The position numbers and the translations under genes were made by a program. Of a stretch of DNA of 64,000 bases, positions 7,900 to 15,754 are shown piece after piece. The stretch covers positions 186,001 through 250,000 of the forward strand of contig CP012158.1 of assembly GCA_001189275.1 (NCBI GenBank), read 5' to 3'. This DNA comes from Pyrobaculum sp. WP30 (GTDB taxonomy: Archaea; Thermoproteota; Thermoprotei; Thermoproteales; Thermoproteaceae). Under the pieces are notes generated by a model that had not been told where the DNA came from, searched no databases, and worked only from the letters and a program-made list of their open reading frames with translations. Each line of letters opens with the position of its first letter. Position 1 is the stretch's first letter.

Positions 7900-8586
7900 A
7901 TGGATATTTTCGAGTTGCTGAGGCGGCGGGTTGTGGTAGGCCACAGGGGGTTCCCGCGCCGGGAGCTTGAGAACACCTTGCCCTCCATAGAGGCCGCGAT
8001 AAACAGCGGCGCCGACGTAGTGGAGGTGGACGTCCAGGTGACCGCCGACGGCGTGCCTGTGTTGAGCCACGACGACACTTTGGAGAGGACCTTCGGCGTG
8101 TCTCTAAACGTACGGACTGCCACCCTGGCTGAGGTGAAGAAGGTGGAGAAGGGGAGGTACAAAGTCCCCACTTTAGAAGAGGCGCTGGAGGTTGCGGCAG
8201 GCCGCGTGGGGATGTTCATAGAAATAAAACACCCAGAAGACACGCCGAAAATCGTCAAAGTAATCAAGGAGATGGGCGCCGAGAGCTGGACGGCGGTGAT
8301 AAGCTTCCACGAGGAGGCCCTGGCCGGCGTCGACCTATACAAGGGGCTTGTCTACGCCAAGCCCCCCGGCCGCGTGGCAGACGCGAAGAAGCTGGGGTGC
8401 AACCTGGTGCTCCCCCACTTCCGCCTTGCCACGGAGAAAGCCATAGCCTTCGCACACCGCCTCGGCCTCGCCGTAGTGGCCTGGACCGTTAACGACGAGA
8501 CGACCGCCGCGCGGCTGTGGAGTGCCGGAATAGACGGCATCGCCACAGACGACGTAGAGAAGATACGGGAAACAAAGCCGCGTTAA
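7900..8586 (+). CDS. ugpQ: Glycerophosphodiester phosphodiesterase
   Basis: This 228-residue GDPD-family TIM barrel would hydrolyse glycerophosphodiesters to glycerol phosphate and an alcohol, a step in lipid turnover. The catalytic HRG opens the protein (VVGHRGFPRRELENT). ELENT and EVDVQVTADGVPVLSHDD supply the metal-binding Glu and Asp and the second catalytic His. FIEIKHP and AWTVND are the later conserved strands. Length is normal for single-domain members. There is no signal peptide, so it is probably cytoplasmic. In archaea the substrate might derive from glycerol-1-phosphate lipids, which I cannot tell from sequence. Confidence 0.88.
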   Translation: MDIFELLRRRVVVGHRGFPRRELENTLPSIEAAINSGADVVEVDVQVTADGVPVLSHDDTLERTFGVSLNVRTATLAEVKKVEKGRYKVPTLEEALEVAAGRVGMFIEIKHPEDTPKIVKVIKEMGAESWTAVISFHEEALAGVDLYKGLVYAKPPGRVADAKKLGCNLVLPHFRLATEKAIAFAHRLGLAVVAWTVNDETTAARLWSAGIDGIATDDVEKIRETKPR

Positions 8587-8810
8587 TGGTCGCCCAAACA
8601 ACGCCGCTATGTAGCTGGCGAACTCTAAGATCTTGCCGGAAGCGCCCGGCCTTACCAACAAGCTCATGCCCGGCGCCGGCTTAAGCTCAAGCCGTTAATG
8701 TTCTAAATTCTTAATCCTCTTCTCCGGAAACACGTACAGCATCGGCGGATGAGGCGCCGGTTGTGCTCCACTGGTGTCTTTAATATTTTTAAACGAATCT
8801 ACTTGGGGGT

Positions 8811-8868
8811 TTTGTGATGTGTGGGAGACCTCGCCTGAGTTGTGAGGATTTTGCCGAGTGCTGAGTAC
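8811..8868 (+). ncRNA. Box C/D guide sRNA, predicted to target 23S rRNA
   Basis: In order: box C GTGATGT (8814-8820), a guide of 14 bases, box D' CTGA (8835-8838), a 3-base spacer, box C' GTGAGGA (8842-8848), a 12-base guide TTTTGCCGAGTG, and box D CTGA (8861-8864). The spacing is that of compact archaeal C/D RNAs, which direct fibrillarin, Nop5 and L7Ae to 2'-O-methylate RNA. The D guide is complementary to ACTCGGCAAA, which from memory occurs in the archaeal 23S rRNA region before the UAACUUCGGG hairpin. A TATA-like box (TAATATTTTTAAA, 8780-8792) sits about 25 bases upstream. This explains much of the 8587-8946 gap. Confidence 0.7.
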
Positions 8869-8946
8869 AGAGGTTGTCTTTATGGAGGGGAACCCATGTC
8901 GCTATGAATATATATATAACTCTGGCACGGCCTCCGGCATGGGGTC

Positions 8947-10326
8947 GTGTGGAGTTTGTTGACGGTGTTGTTGGCCCTCTCCGCCACGTTTATCCGGATG
9001 GGTGTAGCTCTCGTGGTTACTGTCGCAGTTGCGTATGCCGTTGGATACGCCATGTATAAGTCTAGACGAGTCGAGGCGGCGGCTCTGCCTATTCTTGACG
9101 TCTTGCAGTCGGTTCCCATTCTCGGCTTTTTCCCGCTTGCCCTATACGTATTTATAGCGTTGCTACCCGCCGTGGGCGCCGAGCTCGCCGCGGTGTTTCT
9201 CATATTTACCTCGATGGCGTGGAACCTCATCTTCGGGGTATACCAATCTCTCAAGACTCTGCCGAGGGAGTACGCGGAGTACGCCCGGCTTTACCTCAAC
9301 GAGCGGCTGAGCCTAGGCCACGTCTACGTCCCGGCGGCGCTTAGAAGCGTCTACTACAACGTGCTGATCTCGTGGGCGAACGCCTTCTTCTTCATAACGG
9401 CGTCGGAGGTCATCACGCTGGGCACTGAGATCAAGCTCTTCGGCATCGGGAGCCTCGTGGTGTCTGCCTTCGAGAACAACGACTACACCACGGCGTATGT
9501 GGGAATTGTAGCTGGCGTGTTGGCCAACCTGGCTCTGTACGTCTTTGTGTTGAGGCGGCTTGTGGAAGAGGTTCCACAGCCCCCCACCTACCTGCTTGAG
9601 AAGCTTGCCGTCTGGGTGAAGCACGGCTTCTATGTAGTTCTAGGCGGCGTAGTTCTGTTTCTGGCGTTGGTGATCTACTACGCCTTGCAGTCGCCCATCT
9701 CGATACCTGTTCTGGAAGATCTCTGGCGCGGACTCGTCAACTCCGTGCTGGACTCCCCGTACAGCTTCGCCAGAGTGTTAACTGTGCTCGGGATCTCCGC
9801 GGCGTTGGGTCTGCCGACGTTGGCGGCTGTGGTGAAGAGACCTAGACTCGAGTTGGGCGTGTTGATCTCTCTTTCTATACTGTCTTCTGTGCCGGCCGTG
9901 TTTTTATATCCGCTTTTCGCCTCTTTCGTGAAAGGGGAAGCCCTCGCCCTGGTCCTCCTCATCCCCGGCAGCGTCGTGTATACAGTCTTTAACCTATTGG
10001 CTGCTAGACGCGACGTGCCGCTGGAGCTGGTAAAGGCATATAAAATCGGGGGAGTCGTCTACTATCTCCACGTGTTGATACCTGCCTCGCTCCCCTACAT
10101 GGTGACCGGCCTCTTGACGGCTTGGGGCGGCGCGTGGAACGCCACAGTCGTCGCGGAGCCTCTTGCAGACGTCACAGGGCTTGGAAGCTACATGAGCTCC
10201 GCCGCGGATAGAGGTGACGTCGCTGGGCTACTCGCCTCGGTGTTTGTAATGACGTCGATAGTGGTGGCTGTGAACAAGGGGGTGTGGAAAAAACTTTACG
10301 AAGTGGCGGCACGATGGCGCTCTTAG
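8947..10326 (+). CDS. ABC transporter permease, two fused BPD domains (NitT/TauT-like)
   Basis: The roughly 459-residue polytopic membrane protein has two permease halves. The first half contains the cytoplasmic coupling loop around ASEVITLGTEIKLFGIGSL, the second around VAEPLADVTGLGSYMSSAA. These resemble the EAA-loop region of the SsuC/NrtB/TauC family importing nitrate, sulfonates or similar anions. Having two domains in one chain is a variant of the usual homodimeric permease. The start is GTG, with ATATATATATAACT (8908-8921) about 30 bases upstream. The ATPase gene overlaps the 3' end by 13 bases. No substrate-binding protein gene is nearby, so the substrate is open. Confidence 0.8.
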   Translation: MWSLLTVLLALSATFIRMGVALVVTVAVAYAVGYAMYKSRRVEAAALPILDVLQSVPILGFFPLALYVFIALLPAVGAELAAVFLIFTSMAWNLIFGVYQSLKTLPREYAEYARLYLNERLSLGHVYVPAALRSVYYNVLISWANAFFFITASEVITLGTEIKLFGIGSLVVSAFENNDYTTAYVGIVAGVLANLALYVFVLRRLVEEVPQPPTYLLEKLAVWVKHGFYVVLGGVVLFLALVIYYALQSPISIPVLEDLWRGLVNSVLDSPYSFARVLTVLGISAALGLPTLAAVVKRPRLELGVLISLSILSSVPAVFLYPLFASFVKGEALALVLLIPGSVVYTVFNLLAARRDVPLELVKAYKIGGVVYYLHVLIPASLPYMVTGLLTAWGGAWNATVVAEPLADVTGLGSYMSSAADRGDVAGLLASVFVMTSIVVAVNKGVWKKLYEVAARWRS

Positions 10327-11048
10327 AGGCCGAGAAAATAAAGAAAACCTACGGACGCGTTGTGGTGTTTAACGACCTGTCGCTGGCGGTGGAGCATGGA
10401 GAATTTCTGGCTCTGCTGGGGCCCTCCGGTTGCGGCAAAAGCACGTTGCTCCGCATGTTCGCCGGCCTCGAGAAGCCAGACGAAGGAGTCGTTAAGTTCA
10501 GAGGAGAGCCCATCACGGGGCCGAGAAGAGAGATCGCCCTCATGTTCCAAAGCCCCACGTTGCTCCCCTGGAAGACCGCCATGGACAACGTGGCCCTGCC
10601 CCTGGTGGCGCGGGGCATGCGTTGGAAAGAGGCGCGGGAGGCCGCCGCGAGATACCTAGCCTTCGTGGGCCTCTCAGGCTTCGAAGAGGCGTACCCCAAC
10701 CAACTGTCCGGAGGGATGCAACAGAGAGTAGCCCTGGCCAGGGCGCTCGCGGTGGAGCCGGAGGTGTTGCTACTCGACGAGCCCTTCTCCGCGCTGGACC
10801 CCCTCACGGCCGAGAGCCTAAGAGCAGAGTTGGTGAGGCTTTGGCACGACAACTTGACCACGGTGCATACGGCGGTGATGGTCACACATTCAGTAGACGA
10901 AGCGGTCTACATGGCAAACCGCGTGGTAGTCCTAAGCACCAGGCCCGCCAAGGTGGTGGCCGACTTGAGGATAGACCTGCCCTACCCCCGCAACAGGAAG
11001 AGCTCCGACTTCCAGCGCTACCTAGACCAGGTCTACAGCTACATCTAA
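10314..11048 (+). CDS. ABC transporter ATP-binding protein (NitT/TauT-like)
   Basis: The 244-residue ATPase has Walker A GPSGCGKST, Q-loop MFQSPTLLPW, signature LSGGMQQRVALARAL, Walker B VLLLDEPFSALD and the H-loop VMVTHSVDEAV. The Q-loop text is typical of SsuB/TauB/NrtD. It powers the permease encoded just upstream. I chose the ATG at 10314, which overlaps the permease 3' end, over an in-frame ATG at 10284 deeper inside the permease gene. The chain ends soon after PRNRKSSDFQRYLDQVY, without the C-terminal AAA-associated domain carried by many relatives. A protein with that domain is encoded convergently next door. Confidence 0.88.
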   Translation: MALLEAEKIKKTYGRVVVFNDLSLAVEHGEFLALLGPSGCGKSTLLRMFAGLEKPDEGVVKFRGEPITGPRREIALMFQSPTLLPWKTAMDNVALPLVARGMRWKEAREAAARYLAFVGLSGFEEAYPNQLSGGMQQRVALARALAVEPEVLLLDEPFSALDPLTAESLRAELVRLWHDNLTTVHTAVMVTHSVDEAVYMANRVVVLSTRPAKVVADLRIDLPYPRNRKSSDFQRYLDQVYSYI

Positions 11049-11491
11049 GAAGGCACCACCCACTCTCCCTCCTCGATCTCCACAATCTGCGCAAAGACGG
11101 CCCAGTCTAAAACCCTCTTCGCCCCCTCATCGCCGTAGCCAAAGCTTGAAAGAAACTCTAACACCTCCCCCACCTCCACTCTGCCCCTCTCCGAGACAAA
11201 CCTAGCCAAACTGGCGAAGGGCTCTACTTCGGAAAGCCTCCTCTTTAGATACTTCTGAAACTCCCGCAACGGCCTCTCCACGGCGTCGCGGCCCGCCGCA
11301 GTTAGCTCCAGATCGCCGCCGGACGCCTTCAACAAGCCGAGGAACTCCGCCGCGTCCACCACATGGGCGAGGTCGCCGAGATCCGCATCCACGGCATCGT
11401 TTATGTACATGGCGTCTGTCCTCCCACCCAAGTTGTGAATCACCTTCAGAAGCCCAAGGACTTGGTCAACCCCCACAGGGGGAAACCTCAC
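11045..11491 (-). CDS. Stand-alone AAA-associated domain protein (AAA_assoc_C-like)
   Basis: The 148-residue product starts PPVGVDQVLGLLKVIHNLGG and continues DAVDADLGDLAHVVDAAEFLGLL and LELTAAGRDAV. It ends in a helical part with LARFVSERG and FLSSFGYGDEGAKRVLDW. This matches the domain usually fused to the C-terminus of nitrate/sulfonate-type ABC ATPases, which resembles winged helices and is thought to regulate transport. The GTG at 11491 lies about 22 bases after TTTTTAAAG. Its end overlaps the ATPase gene tail-to-tail by four bases. Detachment and inversion relative to the ATPase are unusual and suggest regulation in trans. Confidence 0.7.
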   Translation of the reverse strand: MRFPPVGVDQVLGLLKVIHNLGGRTDAMYINDAVDADLGDLAHVVDAAEFLGLLKASGGDLELTAAGRDAVERPLREFQKYLKRRLSEVEPFASLARFVSERGRVEVGEVLEFLSSFGYGDEGAKRVLDWAVFAQIVEIEEGEWVVPS

Positions 11492-11656
11492 ACCCCTCTC
11501 TACACTACACTTTAAAAACTTGTCGCACACACCTCGCCAAGCATCGGCGCGCTACGCGGCACGTTCCCAGGAGCTGGTAATTCATACAACGCAGAGGCTT
11601 TGCGGCTGTGGGTCGGTTTTAGCGTCGTAACCGTCGGCCGGCGCCTCGCGCTCTGG

Positions 11657-11950
11657 CTACGCGTAGCGGTCCAGGTTCTCGATGGCCTCTGCGAAACCCC
11701 TCCTCTTGAGCTCCTCCACATCTCTCTTGTCGTATTTGTGGACTATGTCGCCTTTCTCTGGGTCGAAGTCCCAGAGCGCCACGATTACGTAGTCCCCGGC
11801 CTTGAGCCAGAGCCTCCTCCTCAGCCGGCCGGGGAGCCGCGCCACGCGTATCTGGCCGTCGGCGCATATCACCTTGAACCTCCCATCGCCCAGCATCTCT
11901 ATGACCTTGCCCAAGGTCTCGCCTGCGTCGGGCACACGAAACTCAGACAT
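11657..11950 (-). CDS. eif1A: Translation initiation factor aIF1A
   Basis: The 97-residue single OB-fold protein matches archaeal IF1A, which binds the ribosomal A site and helps place initiator tRNA. Conserved blocks are DAGETLGKVIEMLGDGRFKV, RVARLPGRLRRRLWLKAGD and VIVALWDFDPEKGDIVHKYD. The C-terminus is short, as in other Thermoproteales. The box ATTTTTAAAC lies about 17-26 bases before the ATG. It is flanked by unrelated genes and stands as a single-gene transcription unit. Confidence 0.92.
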   Translation of the reverse strand: MSEFRVPDAGETLGKVIEMLGDGRFKVICADGQIRVARLPGRLRRRLWLKAGDYVIVALWDFDPEKGDIVHKYDKRDVEELKRRGFAEAIENLDRYA

Positions 11951-12024
11951 GTCGATCCCCGGGCCACCGGTTTAAAAATGTTGCCTGCAGGAAATTTTTT
12001 TAAAAAGGGGGGTGGGTGGTTTGC

Positions 12025-12756
12025 ATGTTCACCTATTTTCTGCGGTGCGACGCTGAGAAGACGAGAGAGGCGCTGGGAGGCGACTATAAGGTTGTTGAGC
12101 TGGGCGGCGTGGTGAGGCTAGTGGAGAGCTTCGTGTCGCTATACGCCGGCGACCTGCCGCTTTGCGTCTATAAAAGCTGGAGGATGACGTATACAGACCC
12201 CACACAGTTCGGCGTGACCAAGGCGGAGGTGCTCGTGCGGAGAGACGGCGCCGTGGTGCGGCTCGTGCGGCCCGACGAGAAGACGGGCCTGCCGGAGCTC
12301 GTGGAGGGATCTCCCTTCGTGGTGCATGCCATGGACGTAAACGAAAACGGCGTAATATTCCGCGTCTTCAGGATGGGGGGCTACGTCGAGCTGGCAGCCA
12401 AGGGGGTCGCCGGGGGCGTAAAGGAGGCCTTCCACCCAAAGAAGGGGGTAAACGTGCTCGTGGTGGATCTCCCCATACTGCCCAAGTTCCAGCACCTCCT
12501 CGCGGAGGTCTTTGAGCTGGCCCGCGACCACTACGTGGAGCTCCACACCACAATGCTCTCCGACGTGTGCCCCCTCTGCGGCGGAAGGATGGAGAAGCGC
12601 GGCAGACTCGTGCGGTGCCCCACCTGCAGGATCCAGCTGAGCAGAGACGTCAACGCCGTGTGGACGCTGGCCCGCAACATCGTGAGGAGGCTGGGCCGCG
12701 AGCAACAGCTGGCGGAGCTCAGGGAGATATTCAGGCTCTACTACCCAAACGTTTAG
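12025..12756 (+). CDS. Uncharacterised protein with a TnpB-like C-terminal zinc ribbon
   Basis: The 243-residue product has no domain I recognise over its first 180 residues. The C-terminal part reads CPLCGGRMEKRGRLVRCPTC followed by QLSRDVNAVWTLARNI. A CxxC-x(n)-CxxC ribbon followed by (D/S)RDVNA and a helix with ARNI is the pattern at the end of TnpB/OrfB (IS200/IS605) proteins. The RuvC nuclease part is absent and the chain is about half of TnpB length. It could be a domesticated derivative or a convergent zinc ribbon. ATG 12025 follows AAATTTTTTTAAAAAGG by about 25 bases. The phosphoesterase gene begins three bases after its stop, so the two are probably co-transcribed. Confidence 0.6.
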   Translation: MFTYFLRCDAEKTREALGGDYKVVELGGVVRLVESFVSLYAGDLPLCVYKSWRMTYTDPTQFGVTKAEVLVRRDGAVVRLVRPDEKTGLPELVEGSPFVVHAMDVNENGVIFRVFRMGGYVELAAKGVAGGVKEAFHPKKGVNVLVVDLPILPKFQHLLAEVFELARDHYVELHTTMLSDVCPLCGGRMEKRGRLVRCPTCRIQLSRDVNAVWTLARNIVRRLGREQQLAELREIFRLYYPNV

Positions 12757-12759
12757 GCC

Positions 12760-13386
12760 ATGCGCCTACTGCTTGTGGCTGACGTACACGACGCGGCCAA
12801 AACAGCTGAGAAGATTCCCGGCAACTACGACGCCGTAATCGCGGCAGGCGACTTCACGTACCGCAGATCGCTGGAGGCGGCTGTGGAGGCCTTAGAGGCG
12901 CTTGCCCGCATCGCCCCCGTCTACTTCGTCCCGGGAAACACAGACCCTCCTGAGCTAGCCCGCTACGAAAACGCCGCGGTGAAGCCGGTGCACGGCAGGG
13001 TACTCCCGCTGGGCCCCTACGCGGTGGGCGGAGCCGGCGGTAGCCTCCCCACACCCTTCAACGACCTCTTCCGCGTGACGGAGGAGGAGCTGGAACGCCT
13101 CCTACAGCGCCTGACGCCGACCCCCCAGATACTCGTGGTGCACAACCCGCCCCGGGGGGTTCTGGATAAGGTGGGCGGAGTCAAGCCCGTGGGTAGCGCC
13201 GCCGTTAGGAGATACATAGAAGAGAGGCAACCGGCGATGTCGGTACACGGCCACATCCACGAAGACAGGGGGTTAGACATGTTAGGCGGCACCATAGTCG
13301 TCAACCCGGGCCCGCTTAAGGAGGGCTTCTATGCAGAGGCCCTGCTAGACGGGACGAAGATCACCGTGCGGCTAAGGAGGGTCTAA
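12760..13386 (+). CDS. Calcineurin-like metallophosphoesterase (YfcE/MJ0936-type)
   Basis: The 208-residue enzyme has all the family's metal-binding blocks in order: ADVHD near residue 7, AAGDFTY near 30, FVPGNTD near 58, VVHNPP near 125 and GHIHEDRG near 163. A late NPGPLKEG loop is typical of archaeal members. These use two metal ions to hydrolyse phosphomono- or phosphodiesters; the natural substrate of this subgroup is unknown. The gene follows the zinc-ribbon gene without a promoter gap, and its end overlaps the convergent KaiC-like gene by four bases. Confidence 0.88.
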   Translation: MRLLLVADVHDAAKTAEKIPGNYDAVIAAGDFTYRRSLEAAVEALEALARIAPVYFVPGNTDPPELARYENAAVKPVHGRVLPLGPYAVGGAGGSLPTPFNDLFRVTEEELERLLQRLTPTPQILVVHNPPRGVLDKVGGVKPVGSAAVRRYIEERQPAMSVHGHIHEDRGLDMLGGTIVVNPGPLKEGFYAEALLDGTKITVRLRRV

Positions 13387-14150
13387 CGCACCTGCCTCAT
13401 CTCGATGCCCAGCTCCCTCAGCTGCTTGCTAAGCATCTTCAACATGGTCCTCACATCTACCTCCACCACGCGCCCATTCACAATCTCGAAGTGGATCCAG
13501 TCGTGCGCCACCTTAAGCCTCCTAGCACGCGCGATCCTCATACGCCGCACGTAGAGCCCCATCTCCTCTAGGTTGGGATCCACCTCGATCTGGAGTATAA
13601 CGTCGGCCAGGTGCTCCGCCGTTGCCATAACGCCGTAGACCTCCTCAACGTCTGTATGCGCCGTGGCCACCACCACGGAGTCGGTAGATCTGGCGAAAAT
13701 CTTGAAGGCCCGGAAGAGGTCAAGCGCGGAGCCGGGGCTCCTCATAACCACCTCGTTGAGGGAGTCCACCACCACGACTCCACCCCTGAACTCGTTGGCG
13801 AACTCCACCAGCTTGTTCATCAAGGCGAAGGCGTCGGGGGTCTCCAGCCTGTGTCTTGTAGGAGGCTTGAGCTTTGAGTAACGCTCGCTGGGCGCCGCGA
13901 AGCCGTCCACCACAACTAGGCGCTCCGCAGAGGCGCCCCCTCTCTGCATCTCCTCAACAACCTCGTCAGCCATGGCGTCGATGGAGAAGAAGAGGACCGG
14001 CGCGCCCGCATTAGCCGCCGTGGCCGCCATGGTAGATGCAAAGAACGTCTTGCCAACCCCCAGGTATCCCTCAATGAGCACTACGTAACCCGCAGGAATC
14101 CCATCGGGAATCTGCTCGTCAATAGGCTGAATCCCAGTCTTGAAACCCAT
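13383..14150 (-). CDS. KaiC/RadA-like RecA-superfamily ATPase
   Basis: Residues near the N-terminus read TGIQPIDEQIPDGIPAGYVV and then GYLGVGKTFFASTM, the Walker A of the RecA/KaiC group. FFSIDAMADEVVEEM follows, and Walker B is GGVVVVDSLNEVV. The chain of about 255 residues has one KaiC domain. Archaeal single-domain KaiC-like proteins are thought to be signalling ATPases, often next to regulators; no clock function is implied. I place the start at the ATG at 14150 because AATAAAAATC lies about 25 bases upstream. Two in-frame starts slightly further upstream (14162, 14165) would leave too little promoter spacing. Confidence 0.8.
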   Translation of the reverse strand: MGFKTGIQPIDEQIPDGIPAGYVVLIEGYLGVGKTFFASTMAATAANAGAPVLFFSIDAMADEVVEEMQRGGASAERLVVVDGFAAPSERYSKLKPPTRHRLETPDAFALMNKLVEFANEFRGGVVVVDSLNEVVMRSPGSALDLFRAFKIFARSTDSVVVATAHTDVEEVYGVMATAEHLADVILQIEVDPNLEEMGLYVRRMRIARARRLKVAHDWIHFEIVNGRVVEVDVRTMLKMLSKQLRELGIEMRQVR

Positions 14151-14199
14151 ATAAGACCACATCAACCGAAATAAAAATCATGATATACATAATACATGT

Positions 14200-14454
14200 G
14201 CCGAGGGCTGACTAAGGGACATCCATGTCGCTTCTGCATTTCACCCGATAGGGCTCCACCTGGAGAGCTCTGTAGTGGGCTTGGGAAGCGGAAAACGAAA
14301 CCTGCAGAGAGCGCTAGACATAGCTTTGACCCATAAAATCAGTCTACGACGACTTGTGGTCCAGGCCGGGAGGCACGGCGCCTTGTTGAGGCGAGACCTA
14401 AACAAGCCGAGACAGCCCAAAGACTTAGTAGCTATAACATTTCAAACTCCGGCT
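14200..14454 (+). other. Candidate structured RNA region, unidentified
   Basis: This non-coding interval has several perfect local hairpins: GACAT-CC-ATGTC near 14219, CTCC-ACCT-GGAG near 14254, and CGCCT-TGTTG-AGGCG near 14379 nested in CTTGTT...AACAAG. Its ends can pair over seven positions with one mismatch (GCCGAGG with CTCCGGC). An A/T-rich box lies about 25 bases before position 14200. I cannot match it to SRP RNA, RNase P RNA or tRNA. It may be an uncharacterised RNA or simply G/C-rich spacer. Confidence 0.3.
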
Positions 14455-14525
14455 TAGATGCTTGAATGCGGCTACGTCAGGTGGCGGCCGACGTAAATGA
14501 TTTATCCTGGACTCGCCCTATTTCT

Positions 14526-15434
14526 GTGCGCATAAGCCTCAGCGTGGTGCGGCCGTTTGACCCCTGGCAGAACCCCCTCTGTACCTGTCCCTTTAAATAC
14601 GGCCTGAACCCATACACCGGTTGCGGCCACGGCTGTCTATACTGCTACATAACGTCTTACATCCCAGACGCCTTCAACCCAAGGCCTAAGGAGGGGCTTT
14701 TGGAGAAGGTGAGGAGAGACCTCGAAAAGATACCGCGCGGCGCCGTGGTGGCGCTCTCTAACTCTTCAGACCCCTACACGCCGCCGGAGGCCCAGCTGGG
14801 GCTGACCAGGAGAGTACTGCAGATCCTCCTGGAGAGGGGCTACAGAGTGGTCATAACGACGAAGTCGCCGCTGGTTTTGAGAGACCTGGACATCCTATGG
14901 CGCCACAGAGGCTCCGTGGCGGTGCAAATCACCGTGACGACGCTGAGGGAGGAGCTGGCGGCCGTGCTGGAGCCCAAGGCGCCGAGGCCGGCGGGGAGGA
15001 TAGAGGCGGCTAGACGCCTCGCCGAGGCCGGGATACCGGTGGCGATACGCCTAGACCCCATAGTGCCCTACCTCACAGACGACGAGGAGAACACGACGGA
15101 GGTGGTCAACGCCGCCGCGGAGGCCGGGGCCGTCCAGCTGGTGGCAAGCACATACAAGGCGAAGCGGGACAACTTCGCCAGACTCGCCGCCGCCTTTCCC
15201 GAAAAGGCGCCCCTCTGGCGCAGGCTCTACTTCCAAGAGGGTAAGTACTTCCACGGCCAGTGGTACGCTCCCGAGAGCTACCGGAGAAAAGTCCTGGAGT
15301 TCGCCGCAGAAGCCGCCCGGAGACGCGGCCTCCAGTTCACCATATGCCGCGAGGAGTTCCTCCAGCTGAACACCCCCGGCGCCTACTGCGACAGTAGCCA
15401 CCTCCTCAACGGCACACGCGGCGAGGGAGGCTAA
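14526..15434 (+). CDS. Radical SAM protein, SplB-like
   Basis: The core motif is TGCGHGCLYCY, a CxxxCxxC cluster site that binds the [4Fe-4S] used to cleave S-adenosylmethionine. VVALSNSSDPYTPPE and VVITTKSPLVLRDLDIL follow, matching the spore-photoproduct-lyase-like (SplB, COG1533) family. Archaeal members are not known to repair spore photoproduct, and their substrates are undetermined. A GTG at 14526 lies 19-25 bases after TTTATCC and gives 302 residues. An ATG at 14466 would add 20 residues that straddle this promoter. The window edges of the gene are otherwise clear, and it is probably monocistronic. Confidence 0.8.
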   Translation: MRISLSVVRPFDPWQNPLCTCPFKYGLNPYTGCGHGCLYCYITSYIPDAFNPRPKEGLLEKVRRDLEKIPRGAVVALSNSSDPYTPPEAQLGLTRRVLQILLERGYRVVITTKSPLVLRDLDILWRHRGSVAVQITVTTLREELAAVLEPKAPRPAGRIEAARRLAEAGIPVAIRLDPIVPYLTDDEENTTEVVNAAAEAGAVQLVASTYKAKRDNFARLAAAFPEKAPLWRRLYFQEGKYFHGQWYAPESYRRKVLEFAAEAARRRGLQFTICREEFLQLNTPGAYCDSSHLLNGTRGEGG

Positions 15435-15754
15435 GCCGCAACAAACAGCTCCGGCGTCGACACGACGAGGCGGATGCGCCCTCCTCAGGTACAACACGCG
15501 AGCGATGAAAATGTTAATATGCGGAGCCGGCACGTGTTCACTCCCGCGCCTCCAAGAGGGCGGGGGAGCCGTAGGCGTCAGGCCTAGAGTCGTCTCCTCG
15601 GGAGAGGCGGCGCTAAGGATCCGGCGGGTGCCTGATTTATATTTTTCAAAGGTGGTGGATTGGGGGCTCCGCCGGTGTGTTTATTTTCAATGTACTCTCT
15701 CTTCTGTGCTTATTATTAGCTGTATCGATATATATATCCAGAATACTGTTTTTC
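15435..15754. other. Intergenic stretch upstream of the polymerase gene
   Basis: These 320 bases carry two TATA-like boxes, GATTTATATTTTTC near 15631 and CGATATATATATCC near 15726. The second is correctly spaced for the polymerase GTG at 15755. The first has no good start codon at leaderless distance and could drive a short RNA. A short hairpin (CTCC-TC-GGGAG) lies near 15594. I see no protein gene. Confidence 0.4.

Noticed and set aside
14200-14460. RNase P RNA (short Pyrobaculum type) or SRP RNA
   Set aside because: CTCCGGCTTA resembles the 3' core of RNase P RNA, but the universal GGAAA-GTC and ACAGAA elements are missing, and the SRP helix 8 motif is not found. I kept only an unidentified-RNA note.
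15540-15640. tRNA or tRNA half in the G/C-rich spacer before the polymerase
   Set aside because: No T-arm consensus and no acceptor pairing could be found on either strand.
15677-15754. N-terminal membrane helix on the short PolB (start at GTG 15677)
   Set aside because: The hydrophobic 26 residues are encoded across a strong TATA-like box at 15726, and a GTG at 15755 has the correct leaderless spacing. A membrane-anchored polymerase is unlikely.
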